Assembly: GCF_014653115.1 (NCBI RefSeq)
Contig: NZ_BNAD01000011.1
Location: 62,001-126,000, forward strand
Source of the DNA: Nocardioides flavus (ex Wang et al. 2016)
Lineage (GTDB): Bacteria > Actinomycetota > Actinomycetes > Propionibacteriales > Nocardioidaceae
Length of the DNA stretch: 64,000 nucleotides
Direction: 5' to 3'
In this document: in pieces, positions 9,029-19,924 of the stretch
Numbering within the stretch: the stretch's first letter is position 1
Layout of the letters: the number at the start of each line of letters is the position of its first letter
Position numbers and translations under genes: made by a program
Notes under the pieces: model-generated
What the model was told of the DNA's origin: nothing
Seen by the model: the letters and a program-made list of their open reading frames with translations, nothing else
Databases searched by the model: none

Positions 9029-10072
9029 ATGGCACTGAACAGCATGACCAGGGGCATCATCGGCCGGGACATGGCCGTCGACCTCGGCACCGCCAACACA
9101 CTGGTCTATGTCCGCGGCAAGGGCGTCGTGCTCGACGAGCCGTCGGTCGTCGCGATGAACACCAGCACCGGCGAGGTCCTCGCCGTCGGCCACGAGGCCA
9201 AGCGGATGATCGGGCGCACGCCCGACAACATCGCCGCGATCCGGCCGCTCAAGGACGGCGTGATCGCCGACTTCGAGGCGACCGAGCAGATGCTGCGCTA
9301 CTTCATCCACCAGGTGCACCGCCGCCGCTACTTCGCCAAGCCCCGCATGGTCATCTGCGTGCCGAGCGGCATCACCGCGGTCGAGCAGCGCGCGGTCAAG
9401 GAGGCCGGCTACCAGGCGGGCGCGCGTCGCGTCTACATCGTCGAGGAGCCGATGGCGGCCGCGATCGGAGCGGGGCTCCCGGTCCACGAGGCGACCGGCA
9501 ACATGGTCGTCGACGTCGGCGGCGGCACCACGGAGGTCGCGGTGATCAGCCTCGGCGGCATCGTGACCAGCCTGTCGGTGCGCACCGCGGGCGACGACCT
9601 CGACCAGGCCATCATCGCGTGGATGAAGAAGGAGTACTCCCTCATGCTGGGGGAGCGCACTGCCGAGGAGATGAAGATGACCCTCGGGTCGGCCTTCCCG
9701 CTCCCCACCGAGCCCGACGCGGAGATCCGCGGCCGCGACATGGTCTCCGGCCTGCCGCGCACCGTCGTGGTGTCCAGCTCCGAGCTGCGCCAGGCGCTGG
9801 AGGAGCCGCTCCACAACATCATCGACGCCGTCCGCAGCACCCTCGACCAGACGCCCCCCGAGCTGGCCGGCGACATCATGGACCGCGGGATCGTCCTCAC
9901 CGGCGGCGGCGCGATGCTGCGCGGCCTCGACGAGCGGCTGCGCCACGAGACCGGCATGCCGGTGCACGTCGCGGAGGACCCGCTGTCCTCGGTGGCCTAC
10001 GGGGCCGGCAGGTGCGTGGAGGAGTTCGAGGCGCTCCAGCAGGTCCTCGTCTCGGACCCGAGGCGCTTCTGA
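9029..10072 (+). CDS. mreB: Rod shape-determining protein MreB
   Basis: Bacterial actin homologue that polymerises under the membrane and guides the elongasome. 347 aa, normal. The phosphate-1 motif DLGTANTL starts at residue 18, phosphate-2 is DVGGGTTEV, and the adenosine motif GGGAMLRG is in the C-terminal third. Start ATG 9029 has only a weak purine-rich SD. It is first gene of a tightly packed operon; its stop overlaps the mreC start (TGATG). Having mreB means the organism has at least the gene set for lateral wall growth, unlike actinobacteria that rely on polar DivIVA growth alone. Confidence 0.97.
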   Translation: MALNSMTRGIIGRDMAVDLGTANTLVYVRGKGVVLDEPSVVAMNTSTGEVLAVGHEAKRMIGRTPDNIAAIRPLKDGVIADFEATEQMLRYFIHQVHRRRYFAKPRMVICVPSGITAVEQRAVKEAGYQAGARRVYIVEEPMAAAIGAGLPVHEATGNMVVDVGGGTTEVAVISLGGIVTSLSVRTAGDDLDQAIIAWMKKEYSLMLGERTAEEMKMTLGSAFPLPTEPDAEIRGRDMVSGLPRTVVVSSSELRQALEEPLHNIIDAVRSTLDQTPPELAGDIMDRGIVLTGGGAMLRGLDERLRHETGMPVHVAEDPLSSVAYGAGRCVEEFEALQQVLVSDPRRF

Positions 10073-11010
10073 TGGGGGCCTTCGGGGGACACGACGGCCG
10101 CGAGCGCCGCTGGCGGGGCCTGGACCGCCTCGAGTCGCGCAACCGCCCTCCGCGGTCGCTGCTCGTCGCGCTGGTGCTCGCGAGCATCACGCTGGTCACG
10201 CTCGACGTGTCCGGCGACGGGGCATCGCCGCTCGACCCCGCCCGCCGCGTCGTCGGCGAGGCGCTGGGACCGGCCGAGGCAGGCGTCGCCGCGGCCGTGC
10301 GCCCCTTCACCGCCGTGCCCGCCTGGTTCCGCAGCAAGGGCGACCTCGCCGACCAGGTCCGTGACCTCGAGGCGAGCAACGCCGAGCTGCGCGGCCAGGT
10401 CGAGCTGGCCGGGTTCGACCGCAACCGCCTCGAGCAGTACGACGGGCTCACCACCGCAGCGGAGGACCTGGGCTCCGCCCTTGTGCCGGCCCGTGTCGTG
10501 GCGCTCGGGTCGCGGCAGTCGCAGAGCTTCACCGTGACCATCGACGCGGGCTCGGAGGCCGGCGTCGGCCCCGACATGACGGTCGTCAACAACGACGGCC
10601 TCGTCGGGCGGGTGCTGAGGGTGACCCGCAGCACCGCCACGGTCCTGCTGGTCATCGACCCCGACTCGACCGTCGGCGGGCGCGTGGGCTCCAGCATGGA
10701 GATCGGCTTCGTGACCGGCAGCGGGTCGCTGCGCCAGGAGTCCGGCCTCGACCTGCGCCTGGTCGACGACGCGTCCGTCCCGGCCCGCGACGACACCGTC
10801 GTCACGTGGGGTAGCGCGACCGGCCCGTACGCCCCGGGGGTGCCGATCGGCACGATCACCGAGGTCTACAGCTCGCTGCGCGAGGCCTCCCAGCGCGCCG
10901 TGGTGAAGCCCTTCGTCGACTTCTCCGCCCTCGACGTGGTGGGGGTCATGGTGCCCAGCGGCTCGCCCAGCGACCGCGCGCTCGTCGAGGCCGACGGGAC
11001 CCTGCGATGA
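10072..11010 (+). CDS. mreC: Rod shape-determining protein MreC
   Basis: Bitopic elongasome scaffold. 312 aa from ATG 10072, which overlaps the mreB stop by one base. An Arg-rich cytoplasmic N terminus of ~27 residues is followed by a transmembrane segment (about residues 29-46), a coiled coil (about residues 89-125, DQVRDLEASNAELRGQVEL), and then the extracytoplasmic beta-barrel domains with the conserved pattern around VVNNDGLVGRV. An open frame continues upstream into mreB, but only the 10072 start makes sense of the operon overlap. The last four bases overlap mreD. Confidence 0.94.
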   Translation: MGAFGGHDGRERRWRGLDRLESRNRPPRSLLVALVLASITLVTLDVSGDGASPLDPARRVVGEALGPAEAGVAAAVRPFTAVPAWFRSKGDLADQVRDLEASNAELRGQVELAGFDRNRLEQYDGLTTAAEDLGSALVPARVVALGSRQSQSFTVTIDAGSEAGVGPDMTVVNNDGLVGRVLRVTRSTATVLLVIDPDSTVGGRVGSSMEIGFVTGSGSLRQESGLDLRLVDDASVPARDDTVVTWGSATGPYAPGVPIGTITEVYSSLREASQRAVVKPFVDFSALDVVGVMVPSGSPSDRALVEADGTLR

Positions 11011-11519
11011 GCCAGCTGCGCTGGGTCGTGGCGATCGCGGCGGTCGTCGTCGCCCTCGTCGTGCAGGTCACGCTCTTCCCGCACGTCGCCTGGCACGGCG
11101 TCGTGCCCAACCTGTGCCTGCTCGTCGTGGTGGCCGCCGCGCTGACCGTCGAGGCGCCCTTCGCGCTGCTCCTCGGCTTCGCCGCCGGGCTCACCCTCGA
11201 CCTCGCGCCTCCGGCCGACCACGTCGCGGGACGGTGGGCGCTGGCCCTCACGATCGCGGCCTTCCTCGCAGCGAGGGTGCGCCAGGACCAGAAGCCCGGC
11301 GCGCTGGCCGTGGTGGGCACGGTCGCCGCCGCCTCCTTCGTCGCCACCTCGCTCTTCGCGCTCTCCGGCGTGCTCCTCAAGGACCCGTCGATGTCCATCG
11401 CCGGTCTGCTCGAGGTCGTCCTGGTCGCCGTCGTGTGGGACGTGCTCCTCACGCCGTTCGTGCTGCCCCCGCTGATGCGGCTCTTCAGCCGCACCAGCCC
11501 CCAGTGGGCGACCACGTGA
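11007..11519 (+). CDS. mreD: Rod shape-determining protein MreD
   Basis: 170-aa polytopic membrane protein with five or so hydrophobic helices and very few polar segments, as in the MreD family. It partners with MreC and PBP2 in the elongasome. ATG 11007 overlaps the mreC stop by 4 nt, and its own stop overlaps the next GTG by 4 nt. Assignment rests on hydropathy, size and position more than on sharp motifs. Confidence 0.9.
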   Translation: MSQLRWVVAIAAVVVALVVQVTLFPHVAWHGVVPNLCLLVVVAAALTVEAPFALLLGFAAGLTLDLAPPADHVAGRWALALTIAAFLAARVRQDQKPGALAVVGTVAAASFVATSLFALSGVLLKDPSMSIAGLLEVVLVAVVWDVLLTPFVLPPLMRLFSRTSPQWATT

Positions 11520-13645
11520 GCCGCTCGGGCAGCGCCGCAGCCAAGAGCCGGCTGCGCCTGGTGGTCGTGCAGGCCCTGGTGTTCTCGCTCTTCGCCACCC
11601 TCTTCGTGCGCCTCTACTACCTCCAGGTGATCGGCGGCGAGTCCTACCAGGCGCAGGCCGCCGACCAGTCGGTGCGCGACATCGTCGTGCAGCCCCAGCG
11701 CGGGCTCATCGTCGACAGCCAGGGCCGTCCGCTCGTGGCCAACCGCACGTCGTGGGTGATCGCGGTCGACCGCACCCTCCTCGGCAAGCTCGAGGACCGC
11801 CAGCGCGCCGAGCTCGTCCGCCGGGTCGCGGTCGTCGTCGACGCCACGCCCGAGGATGTCGAGGCCCGACTCGTCACCTGCGGCGACCCGGGCAGCGTCC
11901 GCGAGGTCTGCTGGAACGGCTCGCCCTACCAGCCCGTGCCCGTCGCCACCGACGTCCGCAAGGACGTCGCGCTGCGCATCCTCGAGCAGCCGGAGGACTA
12001 CCCCGGCGTTCTCGCGGAGCAGCAGAGCGTCCGCTCCTACCCGCGCCCCTACGGCATCAACCTCGCGCACGTGCTGGGCTACCTCAGCCCCGTCACCGAG
12101 GACGAGTACGACCTCGCGGCCGAGCGCGACGACCGCTCGCTCAACGGCGCCTCGGTCGTCGGCCGGGCCGGCGTGGAGAAGGAGTACGACCAGTGGCTGC
12201 GCGGCCTGCCCGGCTACCACCGCGTGGCCGTGGACTCCATGGGCCGGGTGCTCGGCGACGACTCGATCGTCGAGAGCACGCCCGGCGACACCCTGGTCAC
12301 GTCGATCGACGCCAAGGTCCAGTCGGTGGTGGAGCGCCAGCTCGCCCAGCGGATCGCCTTCCAGCGCACCCAGCTCGACAAGGTCACCGGCCGGAAGTTC
12401 GCCGCGGACTCGGGCGCCGCCGTCGTCCTCGACGCGAAGACCGGTCGCGTCATCGCCATGGCCAGCCAGCCGACGTACGACCCGGACGTGTGGACCGGCG
12501 GTATCAGCGAGACGCAGCTGACCCGCCTCTACTCCGAGAGGGCGGGCACGCCGCTGCTCTCGCGCGCCACCCAGGGCCAGTTCGCGCCGGGCTCGACCTG
12601 GAAGCCGTTCATGACCGCCGGCGCGCTGACCAACGGCTACTCCCTGGACACCGCCCTCCCGTGCTCGTCGGGGTTCCAGGTCGGCAACCGGGTCTTCAAG
12701 AACTACGAGTCCGGCGCCTACGGCAGCATCGGCTTCGCCAAGGCGCTCGAGGTCTCCTGCAACACGTTCTTCTACCGCATCGGCTACGACTTCTGGCAGC
12801 GATACGGCAGCGACCCCGCCGACATCGACGCCCGCGACCCGCTCGTCGAGGAGGCCAAGGAGTTCGGGTTCGGCTCCCGCACCGGGATCGACCTGCCCGG
12901 CGAGGCGCCCGGACGGATCGCGGACCGCCAGTGGAAGCAGGCCTACTACGAGTCGCAGAAGGACTACTACTGCGAGCTCAGCGAGAAGCCCCAGACCGCC
13001 GACACGAGCGACTTCGTCTACAAGTTCGCCCGTGAGTTCTGCCTCGAGGGCAACCTCTACCGCGCGGGCGACGCGGTGAACTTCTCCATCGGGCAGGGCG
13101 ACACCATCGTCACCCCGCTGCAGCTCGCCCGCGGCTACGCGGCGCTCAGCAACGGCGGCACGCTGTGGGCTCCGACCGTCGCGAAGGCGATCGTGAGCCC
13201 CGACGGCGAGGTCCTGCGCCGCATCGCGCCGCGCAAGGTCGGCCGGGTCGACGTGCCGAAGAAGTACCTCGACTACATCGACGGGGCGCTCGAGAACGTG
13301 TCGCGCGTCGGCACCATGGCATGGAAGCTCGTCGGCTTCCCGATCGACGACGTGACCATCCGGGCCAAGACCGGCTCCGCGGAGGTCTACGGCAAGCAGT
13401 CGACCGGCTGGGTCGCGTCCTACTCCGAGGACTACGTGGTCGTGATGATGATCAGCCAGGGAGGCACCGGCTCGGGCTCCACCGGCGAGGGCATCCGCGC
13501 GATCTGGGAGGCGCTCTACGGCATCGAGGGCGAGACCGTACGCCCCGCGAGGGCCGCCATCCCCGGGACCGTGCCGCCGGCGCGGCTGCCCCAGTTCCTC
13601 GAGGACGGGTCGATCATGCCGCCGGTGCCGGACAAGGCGGGATGA
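11516..13645 (+). CDS. mrdA: Penicillin-binding protein 2 (elongasome transpeptidase)
   Basis: Class B PBP that cross-links peptidoglycan with RodA. 709 aa from GTG 11516, overlapping the mreD stop by 4 nt; upstream in-frame sequence is mreD shadow. One N-terminal transmembrane helix (about residues 13-33) is followed by the pedestal/dimerisation domain and the transpeptidase domain. The active-site motifs are S360-T-W-K363, S414-C-N416 and K618-T-G. A Cys pair around residues 122 and 131 and a Tyr/Glu-rich insertion between the SxN and KTG motifs (KDYYCELSEK) are lineage-specific features. Its stop overlaps rodA by 4 nt. Confidence 0.95.
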   Translation: MSRSGSAAAKSRLRLVVVQALVFSLFATLFVRLYYLQVIGGESYQAQAADQSVRDIVVQPQRGLIVDSQGRPLVANRTSWVIAVDRTLLGKLEDRQRAELVRRVAVVVDATPEDVEARLVTCGDPGSVREVCWNGSPYQPVPVATDVRKDVALRILEQPEDYPGVLAEQQSVRSYPRPYGINLAHVLGYLSPVTEDEYDLAAERDDRSLNGASVVGRAGVEKEYDQWLRGLPGYHRVAVDSMGRVLGDDSIVESTPGDTLVTSIDAKVQSVVERQLAQRIAFQRTQLDKVTGRKFAADSGAAVVLDAKTGRVIAMASQPTYDPDVWTGGISETQLTRLYSERAGTPLLSRATQGQFAPGSTWKPFMTAGALTNGYSLDTALPCSSGFQVGNRVFKNYESGAYGSIGFAKALEVSCNTFFYRIGYDFWQRYGSDPADIDARDPLVEEAKEFGFGSRTGIDLPGEAPGRIADRQWKQAYYESQKDYYCELSEKPQTADTSDFVYKFAREFCLEGNLYRAGDAVNFSIGQGDTIVTPLQLARGYAALSNGGTLWAPTVAKAIVSPDGEVLRRIAPRKVGRVDVPKKYLDYIDGALENVSRVGTMAWKLVGFPIDDVTIRAKTGSAEVYGKQSTGWVASYSEDYVVVMMISQGGTGSGSTGEGIRAIWEALYGIEGETVRPARAAIPGTVPPARLPQFLEDGSIMPPVPDKAG

Positions 13646-14850
13646 GCATCGTGACCGTCCTGTCGAACCGCCCCGCCGGCCGCCCCGCCGGCCGGCCCGG
13701 CGCACGCCCCACCGGCCGCGCGACGGTCCTGCGCGCACCCGGGCTGGACTGGGTGCTGATGGTGGCGACGCTCGCGCTCGTGACGCTGGGGACGTTGCTC
13801 GTGTGGTCGGCGACGTCGACCCGGGCGGACCTGACCGGCGGCGACCCCAACGCCTACCTGCGCAAGCAGCTGGTCAACGTCGCGATCGGCCTGGTGCTGA
13901 TGGTCGCCGTGCTCGCCACCGACCACCGCTGGGTGCGCATCCTCACCCCGCTGGCCTACGTCGCGAGCGTCGCCGGGCTGGTGATGGTGCTGGTCGCCGG
14001 CAGCACGATCAACGGCTCGCGCTCCTGGATCCAGGTCGGCGGGATGTCGATCCAGCCGGCCGAGCTCGCCAAGCTCGCGGTGGTCGTCGGGATGGCGCTC
14101 GTCGTCGCCGAGCGCACCGAGCGGCGCTGGGGCCGCGGGGTGGGCAGCCTCGAGGTGGTCGCGATGCTGGCGATCGCCGCGCTCCCGGCCGTGCTGATCC
14201 TGCTCCAGCCCGACCTCGGCACCATGCTCGTGCTCACCGCCACGGTCTTCGGGGTCCTCGCGATCGCCGGCGCCGGACGGGCGTGGCTCGCCGGGCTCAC
14301 CCTGGCCGGCATCGGCGGAGCCGTCGGCGCGGTGTCGATGGGCGTGCTGAAGCCCTACCAGGTCGACCGGTTCCTCGCCTTCACCAATCCGGGCCTCGAC
14401 CCGCGCGGTGCCGGCTACAACACCGAGCAGGCCCGCATCGCGGTCGGCAACGGCGGCCTGTTCGGCCAAGGCCTGTTCGACGGGTCCCAGACGCGCTCGG
14501 GATTCGTTCCCGAGCAGCACACCGACTTCATCTTCACGGTCGCGGGGGAGGAGCTCGGGCTCGTCGGCGCGGGCGTGCTCATCCTGCTGCTCGCCGTGGT
14601 CATCTGGCGGGCCCTGGCCATCTCGGCGCAGGCCGGCGACCTCTTCGGTCGCGTGGCCGCGGCCGGCATCGCCTGCTGGTGGGGCTTCCAGGCCTTCCAG
14701 AACATCGGCATGTGCCTGGGCATCATGCCGGTCACCGGCGTGCCGCTGCCCTTCGTCTCCTACGGCGGCAGCTCGCTGTTCGCCGGCATGCTCGCCCTCG
14801 GCCTGCTGCAGAACATCCACCTCCGCGCGGCCGGCCAGGTCCGTCGCTGA
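13642..14850 (+). CDS. rodA: SEDS family peptidoglycan glycosyltransferase RodA
   Basis: Polymerises lipid II in the lateral wall together with PBP2. 402 aa from ATG 13642 (4-nt overlap with mrdA). After an Arg/Pro/Gly-rich cytoplasmic tail with a short GRPAGRP repeat come ~10 transmembrane helices. The SEDS hallmark GVPLPFVSYGGSS is near the C terminus, and the extracellular loop has the conserved QPDLGT and HTDFIF stretches. The mre operon context makes RodA rather than FtsW the right name. An open frame upstream is mrdA shadow. Confidence 0.95.
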   Translation: MSIVTVLSNRPAGRPAGRPGARPTGRATVLRAPGLDWVLMVATLALVTLGTLLVWSATSTRADLTGGDPNAYLRKQLVNVAIGLVLMVAVLATDHRWVRILTPLAYVASVAGLVMVLVAGSTINGSRSWIQVGGMSIQPAELAKLAVVVGMALVVAERTERRWGRGVGSLEVVAMLAIAALPAVLILLQPDLGTMLVLTATVFGVLAIAGAGRAWLAGLTLAGIGGAVGAVSMGVLKPYQVDRFLAFTNPGLDPRGAGYNTEQARIAVGNGGLFGQGLFDGSQTRSGFVPEQHTDFIFTVAGEELGLVGAGVLILLLAVVIWRALAISAQAGDLFGRVAAAGIACWWGFQAFQNIGMCLGIMPVTGVPLPFVSYGGSSLFAGMLALGLLQNIHLRAAGQVRR

Positions 14851-14886
14851 CTGCTCGCTGAGTAGGTCGCACCACCGCCCGGGACG

Positions 14887-14892
14887 TACCCT
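14887..14892 (+). promoter_or_regulatory. Putative -10 of the radical SAM gene
   Basis: TACCCT, about 70 nt before ATG 14963, followed by a GC-rich hairpin (roughly 14894-14920, GGGGG...CCCCC) that would lie in the leader. Confidence 0.35.
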
Positions 14893-14962
14893 TGGGGGTC
14901 GGCGGCGTCGCCGCACCCCCGTCCCGGTCCACGTCCCCAGCCCAGTCGAGGTGAAGCTCAAC

Positions 14963-16936
<1,974 letters not shown>

Positions 16937-16946
16937 CAGGTCGCGA

Positions 16947-16952
16947 TAGCGT
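16947..16952 (+). promoter_or_regulatory. -10 hexamer opening the glycan island
   Basis: TAGCGT just after the radical SAM stop, ~25 nt before TTG 16978. The short leader contains AGGAGG (16968-16973), which supports the TTG start. Confidence 0.5.
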
Positions 16953-16977
16953 CTCCCTGATCACCAGAGGAGGGCCT

Positions 16978-17751
16978 TTGCCCGCAGACACCGACCCCTT
17001 CGTCGTGGGCGCCACCGGGCGCCGCTTGTACGTTGACCCCGACGACGAACGGGCCCATCAGCTCGTCCGCAACGACGGCACCCTCACACCGGGGTCCAAC
17101 CGTCTCTGGGACGCGGTTCTCGCCCTCCAGCCGTGGGACGTCGTCGTCGACATCGGGGCCAACTACGGTGAGATGGTCCTCGGGGCCAGCATCCCGGCCG
17201 ACGCGAGGATCATCTGCTTCGAGCCGAGCCCCCGTGTCCTGCCGTACCTGCGCCGCTCGATCACGGAGTCGGGCCTGCCCATCGACCTCCGCGAGGTGGC
17301 GGTCGGTGCTGCGGTCACCGAGGCGTCGTTCGTCATGGACACGGTGTGGTCCGGACGTTCCGGCCTCGCCGACACGCACCGCACCGACTCCGAGCACGCC
17401 CTGGAGGCCGTCGTGGTGCCGGTCCGTACGCTCGACTCCGAGCTGGCCCTCTCCGAGGGCGACGCGGTGTGCGTCAAGGTGGACGTCGAGGGTGCGGAGT
17501 TCGACGTGCTCGAAGGCGCGCGAGCACTCACGGCGAGCTCGCGACCCTGGGCCATCATGATGGAGGTGCTGCACATGGACCCGTTCGAGAAGGCGCGCCT
17601 GGCCGCCGACTACCGGATGCACGTGATGGACCGCCGCACCGGCGACCTCGTGGTCGTTCCACCGGCCAGCGCCGACGTGCTGACCGAGCTCCTCGCCGGG
17701 GAGTGGCTCCACTCCCAGGATGCCGTGCTCACCTCTCGGGAGGCCGCGTGA
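16978..17751 (+). CDS. FkbM family methyltransferase
   Basis: SAM-dependent O-methyltransferase of the FkbM class, commonly modifying sugars of surface glycans. 257 aa from TTG 16978, chosen because AGGAGG ends 4 nt upstream; the longer frame runs back into the radical SAM gene. Motif I is VVVDIGANYGEM (about residue 60), motif II is CFEPSP, and the family signature KVDVEGAEFDVLEGA is around residue 165. No signal peptide. Its stop overlaps the next GTG by 4 nt, so it is co-translated with the DUF616 protein. First gene of the island inserted after TIGR03960. Confidence 0.88.
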   Translation: MPADTDPFVVGATGRRLYVDPDDERAHQLVRNDGTLTPGSNRLWDAVLALQPWDVVVDIGANYGEMVLGASIPADARIICFEPSPRVLPYLRRSITESGLPIDLREVAVGAAVTEASFVMDTVWSGRSGLADTHRTDSEHALEAVVVPVRTLDSELALSEGDAVCVKVDVEGAEFDVLEGARALTASSRPWAIMMEVLHMDPFEKARLAADYRMHVMDRRTGDLVVVPPASADVLTELLAGEWLHSQDAVLTSREAA

Positions 17752-18797
17752 CAAGCCCCACCGCAGCACCGCGCAGGGCGGTCTTCCGTGCCCTGATCGG
17801 CGGCTACGAGCAGCTGCGCGAGGAGGACGTCGCCCGCGACTCCGACCTGCCGTTCATCTGCTTCACCGACGATCCGACGCTGACCAGCACCACTTGGCAG
17901 GTCGAGCTCGTCGAGGCCCGGTTCCCCCGCGATGCCACCCGCAGCGCACGGGCCCTCAAGATCCTCGGCCACCCGCTGCTCGACGACTACGACGAGACGC
18001 TCTGGGTGGACAACACGGTCGCGCTGCTGGAGCCGCCCGACGGCCTGTTCGACGAGTGGCTCGCCGAGGGCGACGTCGCCGCTCCGCTGCACTCCCACCG
18101 GTCGTCGGTGCTGGCCGAGGCCGAAGCGGTCCTCGACGCGGGGCTGGACGACTACTCCCGGGTGTACGAGCAGCTGACGCACTACCTCACCGCCGACGCG
18201 GAAGTCCTCGACGAGAACCCGCACTGGACCGGCATGCTCGCGCGTCGCCGTACGCCCGCCTCGCTCGCTGCCATGACCGGATGGTGGGAGGACGTCCTGC
18301 GGTACTCCCGGCGCGACCAGGTCTCGTTCCTCCCTGCCATGCGTCGTCACGGTGTTCGCCTGTCGTCCGTGCCGATCGAGGCGCACGGGTCACGGTGGCA
18401 CGAGTGGCCGTGCGCCGAGGGCCGCGACCGTTCCCGGAGCGGCTCCGGCCTGCGGGAGGTGCTCCGGCCGCCCGCTGCGCGGATCGGGGTGCTGGAGCAG
18501 GCGCTCGACGAAGCGACTCGCACCCTGGCGGTGAGCGTCACCCACCGCGAGGAGATCATCGCCCAGCACGACGTGACGATCACCTCGCTGCACGAGTCCC
18601 TGGCCGAGGCCAACCAGCGTGCCCACGACACACAGGTCGAGCTCGACACCGTACGGCACCAGCGCAACCTCACCGCGAGGGAGCTCAACGAGGCCCGGCG
18701 CCGCATCCGTCGGCTCAAGCAGCAGGCGAAGGGCCGACCCAGCCGTTCCGAACGGGTCTGGCGGCGCCTCCGGCGCCGCGTGCGACGTCGCGGTTGA
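17748..18797 (+). CDS. DUF616 (TOD1/MUCI70-type) glycosyltransferase-like protein with coiled-coil, Arg-rich tail
   Basis: 349 aa from GTG 17748, overlapping the FkbM stop by 4 nt. The N-terminal ~230 residues show the DUF616 pattern: RALIGGYEQL, PFICFTDDP, RSARALKILGHPLLDDYDETLWVDN (an acidic DxD-like site) and later HPHWTG/WW-type residues. The C-terminal ~110 residues form a long heptad-patterned coiled coil, ending in a strongly basic amphipathic tail ([11 protein letters not shown]). The same design (catalytic domain, coiled coil, Arg tail) recurs in the methyltransferase two genes on. Donor and acceptor sugars are unknown; the glycosyltransferase role follows from family annotation. Confidence 0.75.
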   Translation: MTSPTAAPRRAVFRALIGGYEQLREEDVARDSDLPFICFTDDPTLTSTTWQVELVEARFPRDATRSARALKILGHPLLDDYDETLWVDNTVALLEPPDGLFDEWLAEGDVAAPLHSHRSSVLAEAEAVLDAGLDDYSRVYEQLTHYLTADAEVLDENPHWTGMLARRRTPASLAAMTGWWEDVLRYSRRDQVSFLPAMRRHGVRLSSVPIEAHGSRWHEWPCAEGRDRSRSGSGLREVLRPPAARIGVLEQALDEATRTLAVSVTHREEIIAQHDVTITSLHESLAEANQRAHDTQVELDTVRHQRNLTARELNEARRRIRRLKQQAKGRPSRSERVWRRLRRRVRRRG

Positions 18798-18835
18798 GTC
18801 GTGCCGGCGGGGGAGTCCTGCACGTGGACGTGGGA

Positions 18836-18841
18836 TAACCT
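18836..18841 (+). promoter_or_regulatory. -10 hexamer of methyltransferase-GT2 pair
   Basis: TAACCT, 33 nt upstream of ATG 18875. The leader carries a good SD (AAGGAG), so this is a leadered message for the two overlapping genes. Confidence 0.45.
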
Positions 18842-18874
18842 GCCTGCCGGCCGACAACGCGACGAAGGAGCCAG

Positions 18875-19924
18875 ATGACCCACGAGGGAACGACCTCGGT
18901 CGACCATGGCCGCGGCTACTACGACCAGGCGCACCTGGACGGCCGCGGTGACTACTCCTGGGACGACGAGCACTGGCGCGACTTCTTCATGTCGGTCGCC
19001 GACAGGCTGATCGGCGCATTCGCCCCGGCGTCGGTCCTCGACGTCGGGTGCGGTCGCGGGCTCCTGGTCCAGGCACTCACCGTGCAGGGCGTCGACGCGA
19101 GCGGGCTCGACATCTCCGAGCACGCCGTCGCGACCGCCCACGCGGACGTCCGTGACCGCCTGGCGGTGGCCTCGGCCACCGCTCCGATCGAGGGTCGCTA
19201 CGACCTCGTCACGTGCATCGAGGTGCTGGAGCACATGTCAGCCACCGACGCCCAGCTCGCGATCGATCGCCTCACGGCGGTCACCGACCGGGTGCTGTTC
19301 TCCTCGAGCCCGGACCCTCACGGCGAGCCGACTCACGTCAACACGCAGCCCGGTGAGGCGTGGGCGGCCTGGTTCGCCGAGCGCGGGTTCTTCCGTCGCA
19401 CCGATGTCGACCTCAGCATGATCACGCCGTGGGCGGTCGTCTTCGAACGCGGAGAGCTGACGCCCCACGAGATCGTCAGGCGCTACGAGCAGCAGTACGC
19501 CCGGGTGCGCACCGAGCTGCTGGACAAGCGCCGCGCGCTGCTGGACGCCGACCGCGCCGTCAACAGCCTGCGCGAACGGCTCGACGAGGGTCCCGCCGAC
19601 GCCGAGGAGGTCGAGCGCCTGCGCGCCGAGGTCGCGCAGCACCGTCACGCCGTGCTCGTCAGCCGTGACCACGTGATCGGCCTGGAGGCCGAGAACGGAC
19701 GGTTGCAGCGCGACCTCAGCGTCGTCCTCCCCGAGCTCAGGAAGCTGCAGCGGCGGGTCACCGTGCTCACCAAGCGACGCGAGGAGCTGACGGCCAAGCT
19801 CCAGGACACCCGCCAGCGGCTCGAGCGCAACCGCAAGCGCGTGGCGCAGCTGGAGGCGCCGCCCGCACCGCAGGCGTCGCTGACCCGTCGCGTGGCCCGC
19901 CGCGTCCGCAGGACGTTCGCGTGA
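18875..19924 (+). CDS. Class I SAM methyltransferase with C-terminal coiled coil and basic tail
   Basis: 349 aa; ATG 18875 is preceded by GAAGGAG. The N-terminal ~200 residues form a UbiE/Coq3-like methyltransferase: motif I LDVGCGRGLL (about residue 55), acidic LDIS, and the post-I stretch YDLVTCIEVLEHM. Residues ~205-330 are an uninterrupted Arg/Glu/Leu coiled coil, and the end (RRVARRVRRTFA) is an Arg-rich amphipathic helix. The coiled coil may set oligomer size or reach, as proposed for chain-length-controlling methyltransferases in O-antigen systems; that parallel is inference. Its last 4 nt overlap the GT2 gene. Confidence 0.82.
   Translation: MTHEGTTSVDHGRGYYDQAHLDGRGDYSWDDEHWRDFFMSVADRLIGAFAPASVLDVGCGRGLLVQALTVQGVDASGLDISEHAVATAHADVRDRLAVASATAPIEGRYDLVTCIEVLEHMSATDAQLAIDRLTAVTDRVLFSSSPDPHGEPTHVNTQPGEAWAAWFAERGFFRRTDVDLSMITPWAVVFERGELTPHEIVRRYEQQYARVRTELLDKRRALLDADRAVNSLRERLDEGPADAEEVERLRAEVAQHRHAVLVSRDHVIGLEAENGRLQRDLSVVLPELRKLQRRVTVLTKRREELTAKLQDTRQRLERNRKRVAQLEAPPAPQASLTRRVARRVRRTFA

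Noticed and set aside
10946..13738. 930-aa minus-strand open frame opposite mreD/mrdA
   Set aside because: Arg/Val/Asp/Gly-rich antisense shadow of genes with full motifs on the plus strand; no RBS, family motif or sensible composition.
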